Assembly: GCA_049999805.1 (NCBI GenBank)
Contig: JBNGIO010001496.1
Coordinates: forward strand, 1 to 20,609
Source of the DNA: Folioceros fuciformis
Lineage: Eukaryota; Anthocerotophyta; Anthocerotopsida; Anthocerotales
DNA length: 20,609 nucleotides
Direction of reading: 5' to 3'
How positions within the stretch are numbered: position 1 is the first letter of the stretch; each line of letters begins with the position of its first letter. Made by a program: the position numbers and the translations under genes. A model generated the notes under the pieces. The model searched no databases. It saw only the letters and a list, made by a program, of their open reading frames with translations, and was not told where the DNA came from. Shown here piece by piece: positions 7,901 through 16,442 of this stretch.

Positions 7901-9994
7901 ACATACCCACTCTAATAAGTGGTGCAAGCAGTTGGGAACCAGTAGATAATTCTCGTGTCGGCAGACGGGATTCTGAAAAAGGGGGTGTGGGTGGACTTGG
8001 CAATGGTGACAACTCTGTTGCTCCCGACCCTTCGTTTCGTGATGGTGGACCCACTAACATCTTGGCAAGGAATGATACAATTGAAGTTGATCTGACAGAA
8101 GGCCAGTGTGCTGCGGAGGATGAAGTACAACCTAGAGTGGGCACGAATGTCACTGTCCTCCCGGCCATGGGAAACATCAATCTCCTCACAGAAGAGATGG
8201 CTGCCTTGGTCCACAGCCGCCAGGACTCCGTAGTGACATCTTTTGAGGATGTTGTAAGTCCCTAATGCATTTTTAAGTGACCTGGATGGCGTGTCTGCTG
8301 TGAATGTGTGCACCCATAATATGGACGTGTGCGTCTCATGTTAATATAATGGGTGCTCAACCAGAGGTCTGACAAATGTAAGGGGTGCTGTAGCAAGGGT
8401 GTCCGTCAACCCTCAGGTCTAAGAACTTGACTTGGAGAAGGCGACTTCGTCAGGGGTTCGTGGTCCTTGTATGTTCCACATAGTGTTCTTCAAAGACGGT
8501 GGAAGAGCATAAAACATACAGGGTTCTGAAATTTGATGTCCTAACAGCCGTAGTTGGGTCGAGGGCCAATTATTTCCTTTGTTTAAGTTGCTTCCTGATA
8601 GGAGTAGTGGCAGATGCCTTTTCAGCTCTTATATTGTGATTTAGTATCCATTCCTGTGAGACTTGTAGACTGAACTCATCATTGAGTAGCTTGTCTCCGT
8701 TGGGAGAGTTAAGGGAGAATTGATAGTTCTTTGTGGTGACGTGACTAGTGCAAAGGAGATTCTTACAGAACCGTGCTTGCTCTGAGGAATTGTAAGAGGG
8801 ATGTGCTTTCAGCATACGTGTTTGTTATGGTATGAAGAGTTACATTATCTCAAGGTTTTCAGGAATCATAGCAGCTGTTTAGGACTGAGGTGTTTCAAGT
8901 ATGCATGTTTTCTCTTCTTGAGTTACAGCCGGGGTTTTTTGAGTTGTGCATGCTCAACTCAACTTATTTTCCGTTGGGTCAGCCTACACCAGGGCTCTTG
9001 AAGGATGAGCTAGAGGCTGTCGCTCATGCAGCTGGGCTTCCTGCCCCTCTGTACCGAGCAGTATCCTGGGGACCAAAACGTCGCCTACTCTTCTGCTGCA
9101 TCATTCGTGTTGCAGGTGTCCACATCCTCGGAGGTCCTACCTACAGGAAAAGGGATGCCGAGTTTCTTGCAGTGCAAGCGGCTCTTTACTATTTTGCTTC
9201 AGGTGGCTGCCACATACCCTCATTATTTGTTCGTCACAAGCTTCGTGCTTGGCGAGTCTCATCTGTGAATCTCATGTTCTTTCGCAATGCAGGCCAACAA
9301 AACGTGCAAGCGTTACGAGAAAGATCCCCTCACAGAGTTTGGGGTGGTTGTATCCCTGTGGATCCGGAGATGACTATACACGAGGTAGCAGAAAAGTTTA
9401 GGCACGCTCTGCAGGTCAGAGTAGGTGTAGGTAGGTTAGCCACTAATCCCTCTTCTTTCCCTCCCACATTTCTCGTACTACCTCCTTCCTCGCTACCAGC
9501 CTGCCTATTCTTCTTCATCGATGTGCAGTGGAGCCGGAGCTTTGTATATTTTCTGCGGTAGACCAAGCCTGTAAAAATCAACGAGTTTGCATGCGGTATG
9601 TATTAGCAGTTTCTAGCAGGCAACGTCTTGTCACTTTGAAAGGTCACCCACTATATCGCGCTGCAATTCCTGTAGGGCTATTTTCCTGCTTATCTAATAC
9701 AGAACATCGTCGCAGAGGTGTGAGGAATAATGCAGAGGAGGGTGATTCAACTCGAGGTTGTTCCTGCTCAGCCAGAAGAAGAAATCGTCAAACTGGTTAG
9801 TTGACCTCAAGTTGTTTTCTCTTTCACCTTGCTAACACTGAAGATGTCGGGGCTTACATCCACTGGTCTCTTGCCGGCAAGCCGCTGACAAGCGTTTGGC
9901 AAAGCTACGTGAACACGAACTGTGGTTTAACTTTCAGAGAGCCTTTCTGTGTAGATGCATCTTCGCGTCAATGGGGAAGGGGTGTGATAATTAG
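4944..9994 (+). CDS. Mut-7/EXD3-like DEDDy 3'-5' exonuclease with C-terminal dsRBD-like extension (spliced, about 15 exons)
   Basis: Coding exons inferred from GT-AG borders and continuous phase are 4944-5043, 5297-5981, 6132-6213, 6309-6396, 6488-6678, 6773-6905, 6984-7123, 7317-7391, 7471-7578, 7681-8253, 8929-9202 and 9293 to about 9424/9430. Less certain pieces follow: 9529 to about 9675, 9736-9797, and about 9888 to the TAG at 9992-9994. The start MAEEGSAVGY fits because exon 1 runs in phase into the conserved mut-7 N-terminal segment (KFQVLRQQV, PPPGPATFVV). Residues 1-320 are the helical N-terminal region of the family. The nuclease domain follows with motif I GIDCEW (D367, E369), motif II NDLKNL (D433) and motif III HYAALDA (Y501, D505), so all metal-binding residues and the motif III tyrosine are present. 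It should degrade RNA (or DNA) ends from 3' to 5'. The usual Mut7-C domain is not seen. Instead come a Ser/Asp/Glu-rich linker (535-725) and a dsRBD-like segment (about 748-815). The 3' exons and total length (about 950 residues) are tentative; splicing at 9414 to 9529 would instead end the protein at 9561. Confidence 0.8.
6488..7578 (+). other. DEDDy 3'-5' exonuclease domain (five exons)
   Basis: These exons encode the catalytic core: DVTIIGIDCEWKAN, then VSILQVATAEKAFVFDL, then IFHNSTILKLGYAVTNDLKN, then a SLDKRKRMSDWEQRPLSTEQ segment typical just before motif III, then LHYAALDAAVL. Order, spacing and residues match the DnaQ/RNase D-like superfamily and the mut-7/EXD3 branch in particular. 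Nothing suggests inactivation. Confidence 0.85.
7681..8253 (+). other. Ser/Glu/Asp-rich linker exon of the exonuclease gene
   Basis: This is the largest 3' exon, 191 codons, ending at a strong donor (GTT|GTAAGT). Its product lacks hydrophobic core patterns and is rich in Ser, Glu, Asp and Gly (for example SSSEREKPQIKEEDDIPTL), so it is probably disordered and joins the nuclease to the dsRBD-like part. Phase is 0 at both ends. Confidence 0.6.
8995..9202 (+). other. Double-stranded-RNA-binding-like domain of the exonuclease gene
   Basis: The segment LKDELEAVAHAAGLPAPLYR, then WGPKRRLLFCCIIRVAGVHI, then RKRDAEFLAVQAALYYF follows the dsRBD pattern. It has a first helix, a P-x-Y strand, GP, an aromatic strand residue, a V-x-G turn, then an AE..A...AL second helix with basic residues (RKRD) where KKEAE normally stands. 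Binding to duplex RNA is inferred from the fold match by eye. It is a divergent member and lacks the usual KK pair. Confidence 0.55.
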
Positions 9995-10935
9995 CGCAAG
10001 CTCTCCCCCAAACCAGCTACTTCCTCTGCCAAAGTCTCTAGCGTCTAAGTTCTCCGTCTTGCATGCGTTGAACGACAATCGGACAACAAGGCGATTACTT
10101 TGCGGTTTGAGTCGTCAACTGTCCTCAAGGTTTATCATGACAGGTATTCGACCTGCATTTTACCGCAATTCATTGTGAGTTACTGTACTTTGTTGATCCT
10201 TCTTTGCTCGACTCTCGTCTGGGCCGAGCTTTCCGTGGGTTACGAGGCAAGGGGATAAATTTCATTTGATGTACGATGGATGGTATGGTTGGGGATGCAC
10301 CTTATTTGTACTTCGGGATGGGAGAAAACGTGTCCTGCCTGACCAGGGGTACGAGCCATAACTACGGTACAGCATGCAGCTTCCTCTGAGCACGTTTCGA
10401 TGCAAACCAGGAGCCGTATGCCTGAAGCATCGAAGGCCCAGCCATCTCGTTCGACAACATACTAACAAGGTTGACTAATTGTCAATTTTGGTTAATTAAA
10501 ACATTAAAGTAACAAATTCAGTTCGTCAAAATCCTTAGGAAGGCGATAGCGCGGCGTGCATCGCCCACCCAGTGTTCCACCTAGGCAGACAGGTGTATTC
10601 CACAGATGCATATTCCACTATACAAAACAGGTTCACCCTCCGCACCCCTATGAACAAACGTCAAAAAGTTTGGCGGCCTACTTTCCACCGAAGATGCAGC
10701 TATAAACCAAACTTTCACACGGCTTTCGACTTCTCTGGGTCAGATTTCCGACCAATTTTGCAGTGATCTGTGGCGACCTTTGCCGCTTGCCATGTGACTC
10801 TATCCACTCTAGTTCCCGACCCGTGCCAGAAGACTGGGTTGAAAGTGACTACACATCTAACTGGGTAGCAATGCAGGAGCCCTAGATTGCATAAGTGCTC
10901 AGTTAATATGGCCGAAAGAAATGGCCTCATGTACA
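9995..10935. other. Convergent intergenic region between exonuclease and PPR genes
   Basis: It holds the 3' ends of both genes, which point toward each other. No canonical AATAAA is visible for either. Frames such as 9801-10178 (+) and 10715-10939 (-) show no domain and have compositions expected of chance. Confidence 0.4.
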
Positions 10936-13900
10936 TCACATGTTTGAGCCTCCGACATAAAAACTATGCACCAGCCCGTCCATGTCTGTCCACCAGCTCT
11001 GTCCCGGCTGTTTCCAGGCTTTGATTCGTACCCTCCTTGCCTGCAACTCCTGGGCCTGCTCCCACATCTGGGCGCCGCTGTATATGTTAGACAACAGCAC
11101 ATATGACGCAGCGTCTATCATGTCCATTTTCAAAGCTTCTTCAAAGGCTTGGCGTCCCACGTCCACGTTGCTCCACTTTTGACAAGCGGCCAACAGAGTG
11201 TGCCAAACTGAAGCATTCGGCAGTAAAGGCATTGTCCTCACCAAACCTAATGCCTCGTCCACTTGACCTGCACGGCCGAGGAGATCCACCATGCATGTAT
11301 AGTGCTCCACCGTGGGAGTAATGCCATAATTGCTACTCATAGCCTCAAAGTACTCTCTCCCCTTGTTCACTAGACCCGAATGACTGCAAACTGTGAGAAC
11401 GCTAAGGAATGTGATGCCGAGTGGCTTAGTGCCTTCCTGTGTCATCCTCGTGACCAAGCGAAAAACCGCTTCGCTGTCTCCTTGACAGGTGTAGCCTGCA
11501 ATCAGTGCAGTCCAGGCAACAACATCTCTGATAGGGACTTCATCAAACACCTGCTGTGCATCTACCATGCTCCCAGATTTGCCATACATGTTAATCAGAC
11601 TGCCAGCTATAGACACATCAGCTTGAAGCCCTTGTTCTTCAATCTGAGCGTGTATTTGCCTTCCCACATGTAAGGCTGCCACATTCGCACATGCTTGCAG
11701 GAGGCATACAAATGTCACACAGTCAACCACAGCTATGCCTTCCTCTTGCATGACACTGTAGAGTCGAAGAGCTTCTTTGCCCATACCCTGCTGGGCATAC
11801 CCTCCAATCATAGAAGTCCATGTTACCACATCCTTTTGTTGGAGAGTGTTGAAGATTCGCTCTGCGTCTTCCAAGCTCCCACACTTCGCATACATGTTCA
11901 CCAAACTGCTGTCAACGAACACATCACCTTGATGTCCTTGTTCTCTAATCTGTGCATGAAACTGCTTCCCCGTCTCCAAAGCTGGGTTGCCCACACTTGC
12001 ACAAGCCTGCAGCAGGGACACAAAAGTCACGCAGTCAGGTAGAGCATTGCTGCGTTCTTGCATGGCCCTGTAAAGAAGAAGTGCTTCTTGGCCCAATCCC
12101 TGCTGGGAGTACCCTGATATCATGGCATTCCATGTCGCCACATCCTTCAGAGCCAGTCCCTCAAACACACTGCGAGCATCTTCCAAACTTCCACACTTGA
12201 CATACATGTTTATCAAGCTGCTTGCTACGAACACATCAATTTGATGTTCTTTCTGTTTGATTTCTGCATGAAGCTGCATTCCCTTCTCCAAAGCTGGGGC
12301 GCCTAACCTTGCACACGCCTGCAGGAGGCACACAAATGTCACAGAATCAGGTGCGGTGATGTGATGCTCTTGCACAGCACTGTAGAGAGATAGAGCTTCG
12401 TAGCCCATTCCCTGCTGGGAATATGCTGCTATGAGAGAAGTGCATAACACCAGATCAGTTTGATCAAGCCCGTCAAACACTCTGCGAGCGTCTTCGAGGC
12501 TGCCACATTTCGAATACATGTTAACCAAACTGCTGGCTACAAAAACATCATCTTGAAGTCCTTGTTCCCTAACATGTGCATGTATGTGCTTTCCAATCTC
12601 TAGCCCTGGTGTACCAAGACGCGCACATGTCTGCAGAAGGGACATGAAAGTCATAGAGGTGGGTGCAGTGATGCCTTCCTCTCGCATTGCACTATAAAGA
12701 CGCATTGCTTCTTGGTCCATCCCATGCTGAGAAAACCCGGCTATCATGGCATTCCACGACACCACATCTTTCCGACCAATTTCGTCAAACACTACCTGGG
12801 CACACTGCAAGCTGCCACATTTTGCATACATGTTCACCAAACTGTTGGCCACAAACAGATCAGTATGGTGTCCATGTTGTCTGACCTGGGCATGAATATT
12901 TTTCCCCATCTCCAAAGCCGGGGTCCCCACACTAGCACATGCTTGCAAGAGGCAGAGAAATGTCACACGATCAGGTGTAGCCATGCTACGTTCTTGCATT
13001 TCATGGTAGAGCAAGATGGCGTCCTGGCCCATGCCTTGCTGGGAATACCCTGCTATCATGCCATTCCACGTCACCACATCTTTCTTACGAAGACCATCGA
13101 AAACTTTGCGACCGTCTCCTAAGCTGCCACACTTTGCATACATGTTTACCAAACTGTTCCCTACAAACACATCAGTTTGGTGTCCTCGGTCTCGAATTTC
13201 TGCATGAAGCTTTCTCCCCTCGTCCAGAGCAGTGGCTCCAATACCTGCACATGCCTGCAGGAGGGACACAAACGTCACACAGTCGGGGGTAACCATGCCA
13301 TGTTCGAGCATAGCATCATGCAGACAGAGGGCTTCATGGCCCATGCCCTGCTGAGAATACCCTGCTATCATGGCATTCCACGTCACTACATCTTTAGTAC
13401 CAAGTCCGTCAAACACTCTTCGAGCTTCTCGCAAATTCCCACACTTTGCGTAAGCGTCCACCAAGCAATTCCAGACATACAAATCGTGCTCTACTCCATC
13501 TGCTAACACATCAGCGTGTAGCTCCTGAACAGCTCCCAAGTCTGCTCCCCTTGCGCAAGCCTGAAGAGCTGCCACAAACACATGGCCGTCTGGCCTCACA
13601 CTTGACCTACGCATGACACGATACAGTCCTATGGCCTGCTTGTCTTCCCCTTCTTTAACATGGGCAGAAATAATGGCAGACCAAGTGTATGCATCAGGTC
13701 TGCTAACCACTGCAAACACATCCACCGCGTCTTGTAACCTGCCATGGGCAACATACATCCGCAAAATGTGATTGCACAGGAAAGTGTCCGACTGATACCC
13801 CGCCTTGACAGTAAAAGCATGAACCCGGCGACCTAGAACAAGGTTGTTGTCCCCCACACATTTCTTCAGCAAAGCGTACAAGAGATACTTTGAACTAGAT

Positions 13901-14190
13901 CCGCATGTCTGCACCAAAATACCCAAAGCCTCAACAGCCTCTCTGAGTTTCCCCCGACGACATAGATTGCTGACATTTTCAGCCGTTACGCTATCTTCGT
14001 ATCCTGCAGCCCTTCCATCATCCAGCAAGCTCCAGTACCAACGGGAGCCACACCCATCCATCCCCATCCGCAGAGCACCAGCTGAACGAAAGCCGCCGTT
14101 ATCTTGCCAAACTGCGAGGCCCCGAGAACTTTTCCGTCGTACAAGCTCCTCGCCACGACCTCGCTGTAGGATCTGTCTCCAGGCAGCCAT
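10936..14190 (-). CDS. PLS-class pentatricopeptide repeat protein with E-type C-terminus
   Basis: This is an intronless frame of 1084 residues from ATG 14190 to the stop at 10936. Residues 1-45 are basic and Arg/Ser-rich (MAAWRQILQRGRGEELVRRK), as in a mitochondrial or plastid targeting peptide. The body is about eight P-L-S triads of 104 residues, each carrying a version of LVNMYAKCGSL, KDVVTWNAMIAGYSQQGM and VTFVSLLQACA. Such proteins bind organelle RNA one repeat per base, and PLS members mostly direct C-to-U (in ferns also U-to-C) editing. The end holds P-type repeats with TFLSVLTVCSHSGLVNKG and VEHYTCMVDLLGRAG, an E-domain-like region (WHTLLAACQKWSNVDVGRQA), and a tail near the E+ pattern (DGLVHSFYVGG). 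It stops there with no DYW deaminase, so any editing would need a partner enzyme supplied in trans. Repeat 4 has an atypical DLVLCTSLIAAYSQQG. A basic upstream frame overlaps the start. Targets cannot be read from this alone. Confidence 0.93.
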   Translation of the reverse strand: MAAWRQILQRGRGEELVRRKSSRGLAVWQDNGGFRSAGALRMGMDGCGSRWYWSLLDDGRAAGYEDSVTAENVSNLCRRGKLREAVEALGILVQTCGSSSKYLLYALLKKCVGDNNLVLGRRVHAFTVKAGYQSDTFLCNHILRMYVAHGRLQDAVDVFAVVSRPDAYTWSAIISAHVKEGEDKQAIGLYRVMRRSSVRPDGHVFVAALQACARGADLGAVQELHADVLADGVEHDLYVWNCLVDAYAKCGNLREARRVFDGLGTKDVVTWNAMIAGYSQQGMGHEALCLHDAMLEHGMVTPDCVTFVSLLQACAGIGATALDEGRKLHAEIRDRGHQTDVFVGNSLVNMYAKCGSLGDGRKVFDGLRKKDVVTWNGMIAGYSQQGMGQDAILLYHEMQERSMATPDRVTFLCLLQACASVGTPALEMGKNIHAQVRQHGHHTDLFVANSLVNMYAKCGSLQCAQVVFDEIGRKDVVSWNAMIAGFSQHGMDQEAMRLYSAMREEGITAPTSMTFMSLLQTCARLGTPGLEIGKHIHAHVREQGLQDDVFVASSLVNMYSKCGSLEDARRVFDGLDQTDLVLCTSLIAAYSQQGMGYEALSLYSAVQEHHITAPDSVTFVCLLQACARLGAPALEKGMQLHAEIKQKEHQIDVFVASSLINMYVKCGSLEDARSVFEGLALKDVATWNAMISGYSQQGLGQEALLLYRAMQERSNALPDCVTFVSLLQACASVGNPALETGKQFHAQIREQGHQGDVFVDSSLVNMYAKCGSLEDAERIFNTLQQKDVVTWTSMIGGYAQQGMGKEALRLYSVMQEEGIAVVDCVTFVCLLQACANVAALHVGRQIHAQIEEQGLQADVSIAGSLINMYGKSGSMVDAQQVFDEVPIRDVVAWTALIAGYTCQGDSEAVFRLVTRMTQEGTKPLGITFLSVLTVCSHSGLVNKGREYFEAMSSNYGITPTVEHYTCMVDLLGRAGQVDEALGLVRTMPLLPNASVWHTLLAACQKWSNVDVGRQAFEEALKMDMIDAASYVLLSNIYSGAQMWEQAQELQARRVRIKAWKQPGQSWWTDMDGLVHSFYVGGSNM
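11580..13450 (-). repeat. Degenerate 312-bp tandem repeats inside the PPR gene
   Basis: The same DNA landmark (catgttcaccaaactg and variants) recurs at about 11892, 12205, 12517, 12829 and 13141, a period of 312 bases or 104 codons. Each unit encodes one P-L-S triad. Similarity is clear at the DNA level, which points to growth by unequal crossing over or conversion. Confidence 0.85.
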
Positions 14191-14345
14191 GCTCTCACAC
14201 GAGGTCTGGTGCTTTTCCTGCTTCCCAGCGTCAGATTCCTTACACTCAACACATCAGCAGCAATCTGCCTCCACACGGCCATGGCTCCCTGCAGCCTTGC
14301 TCCGCGGAGCCTACCGTAAGAGTCACACCAAGGACTCCAAAGCAA
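13986..14345 (-). other. Upstream overlapping frame with a second targeting-peptide-like start
   Basis: In a different frame from the PPR gene, ATG 14282 opens MAVWRQIAADVLSVRNLTLG, which closely resembles the PPR start MAAWRQILQRG 92 bases downstream. The DNA over the first 20 bases matches at 16 positions. The frame also contains an earlier ATG at 14345 and runs to 13986, overlapping the PPR coding region by about 200 bases. It may be an upstream frame lowering PPR translation, or the old start of the gene now frame-shifted. It is not counted as a separate protein gene. Confidence 0.35.
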
Positions 14346-14808
14346 AAGGCTGATTTACCCTACTAAGGATTTTCTTATACATTATTACTAGAGTACAAAT
14401 TAAGCTATACCACGAGGACGAACAACCACGAAATTAAAACCTGACAGTTTACATGGCTTGTGTAGAGCCAGCAGTCCGTCACTCCTGCATCTAACCACAT
14501 GCATCTTCTGGAGTTCACGTAGTAGCTCCTTGGATGAAGGTTATCATGAAGTTTCTACAGATATAATCGGCAGCAGCGGTGTAAAATACCTTATTCACAC
14601 CCGGCAGAAGTGGCATTGAGTTCGCATCCTTGACGAAGATCAGCTGCAGTTCCTTTTCTGTAATGGAATTGCGCTTACGGGTCTTTCTGAGATCGAATCA
14701 CGTTGAAATTGAAGACAATTCAGCGAGAAACGTAAGTAGCAGGAGGAGCACCAGCATCTACATTTATTTACTTGTTAGGAGGGATAGCAGCGAGTTGGAG
14801 TAAGATGC
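14346..14808. other. 5' flank of the PPR gene, no gene seen
   Basis: This is AT-rich, non-coding sequence on the promoter side of the PPR gene. No frame with domain content and no repeat was found. Confidence 0.4.
14373..14382 (-). promoter_or_regulatory. TATA-like element for the PPR gene
   Basis: The minus strand reads TGTATAAGAA about 90 bases upstream of ATG 14282 and 185 bases upstream of ATG 14190. Position and sequence suit a weak TATA box. Many PPR genes lack one, so this is tentative. Confidence 0.25.
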
Positions 14809-14818
14809 CTCCAAGGAG

Positions 14819-15051
14819 GACGGAATTACAAATTCCAATATCTCTCTATTTGACAACCCTGTACTGTGTTATTCCCTTGGAGGGCCAAGTTACATATTCC
14901 AGGACCTCTCTATTTCGACAGAGAAGGGCTATTTCTCTGCCAAGAAGGGCCAAATTGCAAATTCCAAGATCTCCGTACTTGGACAACAAAGCTATGTCAG
15001 GCCAAATTGCAAATTCCAAGATCTCCGTACTTGGACAACAAAGCTATGTCA
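14819..15051. repeat. Four-unit tandem repeat ending in a perfect 52-bp duplication
   Basis: Units at about 14819-14882 and 14883-14946 are diverged. Each holds a grammar of (a/g)ttaca(a/t)attcca followed by ctctctattt or ctccgtactt and gacaa. They lead into two identical 52-bp copies at 14948-14999 and 15000-15051, which begin ggccaaattgcaaattcc. The gradient of identity suggests repeated slippage with the rightmost pair youngest. Confidence 0.8.
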
Positions 15052-15287
15052 CTTCCTACAGTCCCAAGTAGAAAGTATGTGAAAGAGGAGAAGGCGAGAG
15101 GGCCTTGAAGGTGCAGCTGCATATATGCTGATGGTGTTGGCCAGCTGGACATCAGTGTTGCCATTGGAGTAGGAAGCTGTGCGTCCTTGATCAAATCACA
15201 TTTGTACGCTAAAGATTAGGACATGGACGCAAAGTTTAAGCGAGTGAGACAACATGGCCGACGAACTTGGCGATTTCGAGAGAATTC

Positions 15288-15480
15288 AGAGGGCTTAATG
15301 ACCCAGCCCCGCGAGGACAGTGTTTTGCAAATGTAATTCACTTTGTTGGGACATTGTGCTGCTTTGGACATTGTTTCGAATGCTTGAGGGGTCAATGATC
15401 TGGCCCCGCAAGGACATTGCTCTGCAAGCATGTCTACAGCATTGGGACAGTCTGATGCTTTGAGCATATAAGTCCTCGAC
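15288..15480. repeat. Diverged tandem repeat, about 98-bp period, two units
   Basis: The stretch starting gggcttaatgacccagcccc near 15291 aligns with gggtcaatgatctggccccg near 15389. Both continue with gc(g/a)aggaca, tctgcaa/tttgcaa, ttgggaca and tgctttg. The minus-strand frames here come from this repeat and look non-coding. Confidence 0.65.
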
Positions 15481-15489
15481 CGTGCAAAC

Positions 15490-15745
15490 TTGGACAAGCC
15501 TCACGTGCTACATTTCACACCAACCTTTACCAACAATTCACACCAACAGTTAGAATGGCCAGTACCTATTTCAGAGACTAACCCAATAACTTTTCGTAAT
15601 TAAGTTAGGTTAAAACGGTTATAACTCGCTCTTTGTTGATATGCTTCTTTGGACCTCAATGTAGTTATTTTTGCGCCTACGCTTGTGCACCTTAGTGCTT
15701 TCGATCATGATGTTGTCTACGATCGGCCACGCCATAACCTTTATA
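15490..15745 (+). other. Possible LTR end or leader flank preceding a primer-site-like motif
   Basis: The sequence just before the primer-site-like motif at 15748 contains ggttataactcgctctttg and is non-coding. Its place suggests the tail of an LTR, but I found no second copy in the window and no clear TG...CA ends. The assignment is a guess from position. Confidence 0.25.
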
Positions 15746-15747
15746 TG

Positions 15748-15759
15748 GCATCAGAACAC
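15748..15759 (+). promoter_or_regulatory. Primer-binding-site-like motif (tRNA-iMet type)
   Basis: TGGCATCAGAAC differs from the plant retroelement consensus TGGTATCAGAGC at two of twelve bases. It lies about 185 bases before a short frame at 15933, the spacing expected of a retroelement leader. Decay or coincidence are both possible. Confidence 0.4.
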
Positions 15760-15932
15760 CATGGACCGCGTACGAATCCCATACGGTATGAGGTCTGCCC
15801 CATCAACTTGGATGGCAGCAGCATCTGCCGTAAGAGGCACCGAAAACCCTAGGTGATCTGCGTACTCGGTGATCACAAGGATCAGATCCTTGGGGGCAGA
15901 TATTAGACGCATGTTTCAATTACATTAGCAGC

Positions 15933-16085
15933 ATGGATCTTGCTGCAACATCGCGTCCAGTTTGGACAGCACCACACTTGAGCATTCCCTCGCAGGAGGA
16001 AGAAAAGAGAATTTACTTCGATTTGCTCAAACAATACTGGCAGAATTTGAGCAAATGGGAGAGCAATCAAAGGCGCAGACAGTAG
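15933..16085 (+). pseudogene. 50-codon open frame, possible retroelement gag relic
   Basis: ATG 15933 opens a frame ending at TAG 16083-16085. The product begins MDLAATSRPVWTAPHLSIPS and continues with a charged amphipathic helix (EEEKRIYFDLLKQYWQNLSK) and an Arg-rich end. After the stop the same frame stays open for 18 more codons. Helical, charged N-terminal segments of this kind occur in gag proteins, and a primer-site-like motif lies upstream. I do not recognise the family. Confidence 0.3.
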
Positions 16086-16442
16086 CTGATGCAGCACCAT
16101 GACGCGAAACAGGAACGGAAATCGGGACAGGTTTTGGAGAGATGAAGACTCACTTTCTCAAACACTGTACCGTTCCTGTAGTTGTTGTAATTGCTGCTAT
16201 GTTCAGCGTGCAGAAGAGCGGCCTTTGCCTCGCCGTCCATTACTACACGGCACATCTCAAAAAGACCACATAGCAATTAGACATCTAAAATTCACATTAA
16301 GAATCCTTAAAGACCAAGCACATCTAGCACATCAAAACTATAGAAAGGATAGATCAAACTACAAAAACAGATAGGTGTTTTGAACAAAAAATTGTCACGG
16401 GTCTCTTTGTAAACAGATCGACTTGAAAATTACCACCTAGTA
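16086..16442 (+). other. Probable decayed retroelement sequence, no clear domain
   Basis: A frame from 16099 to 16374 encodes a basic peptide (TRNRNGNRDRFWRDED) and a Cys-rich patch (SCSCCNCCYVQR) that fits no zinc-knuckle spacing. A few AT-rich bases with stops follow to 16442. It is probably part of the same remnant as the preceding frame. Confidence 0.3.

Noticed and set aside
8890-9561. 223-codon frame as a separate gene
   Set aside because: Its start lacks a promoter context, a good 3' splice site (ttacag) lies just inside it, and phase continuity with the upstream exon favours it being exon sequence of the exonuclease gene. A separate gene is not excluded.
7750-9994. Mut7-C (PIN-like) domain expected after the exonuclease
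   Set aside because: I looked through the linker and later exons and found no matching pattern of acidic residues or zinc-ribbon cysteines, so it was not annotated.
11103-13506. Series of plus-strand frames opposite the PPR gene
   Set aside because: They recur with the 312-bp period and are antisense echoes of the PPR triads.
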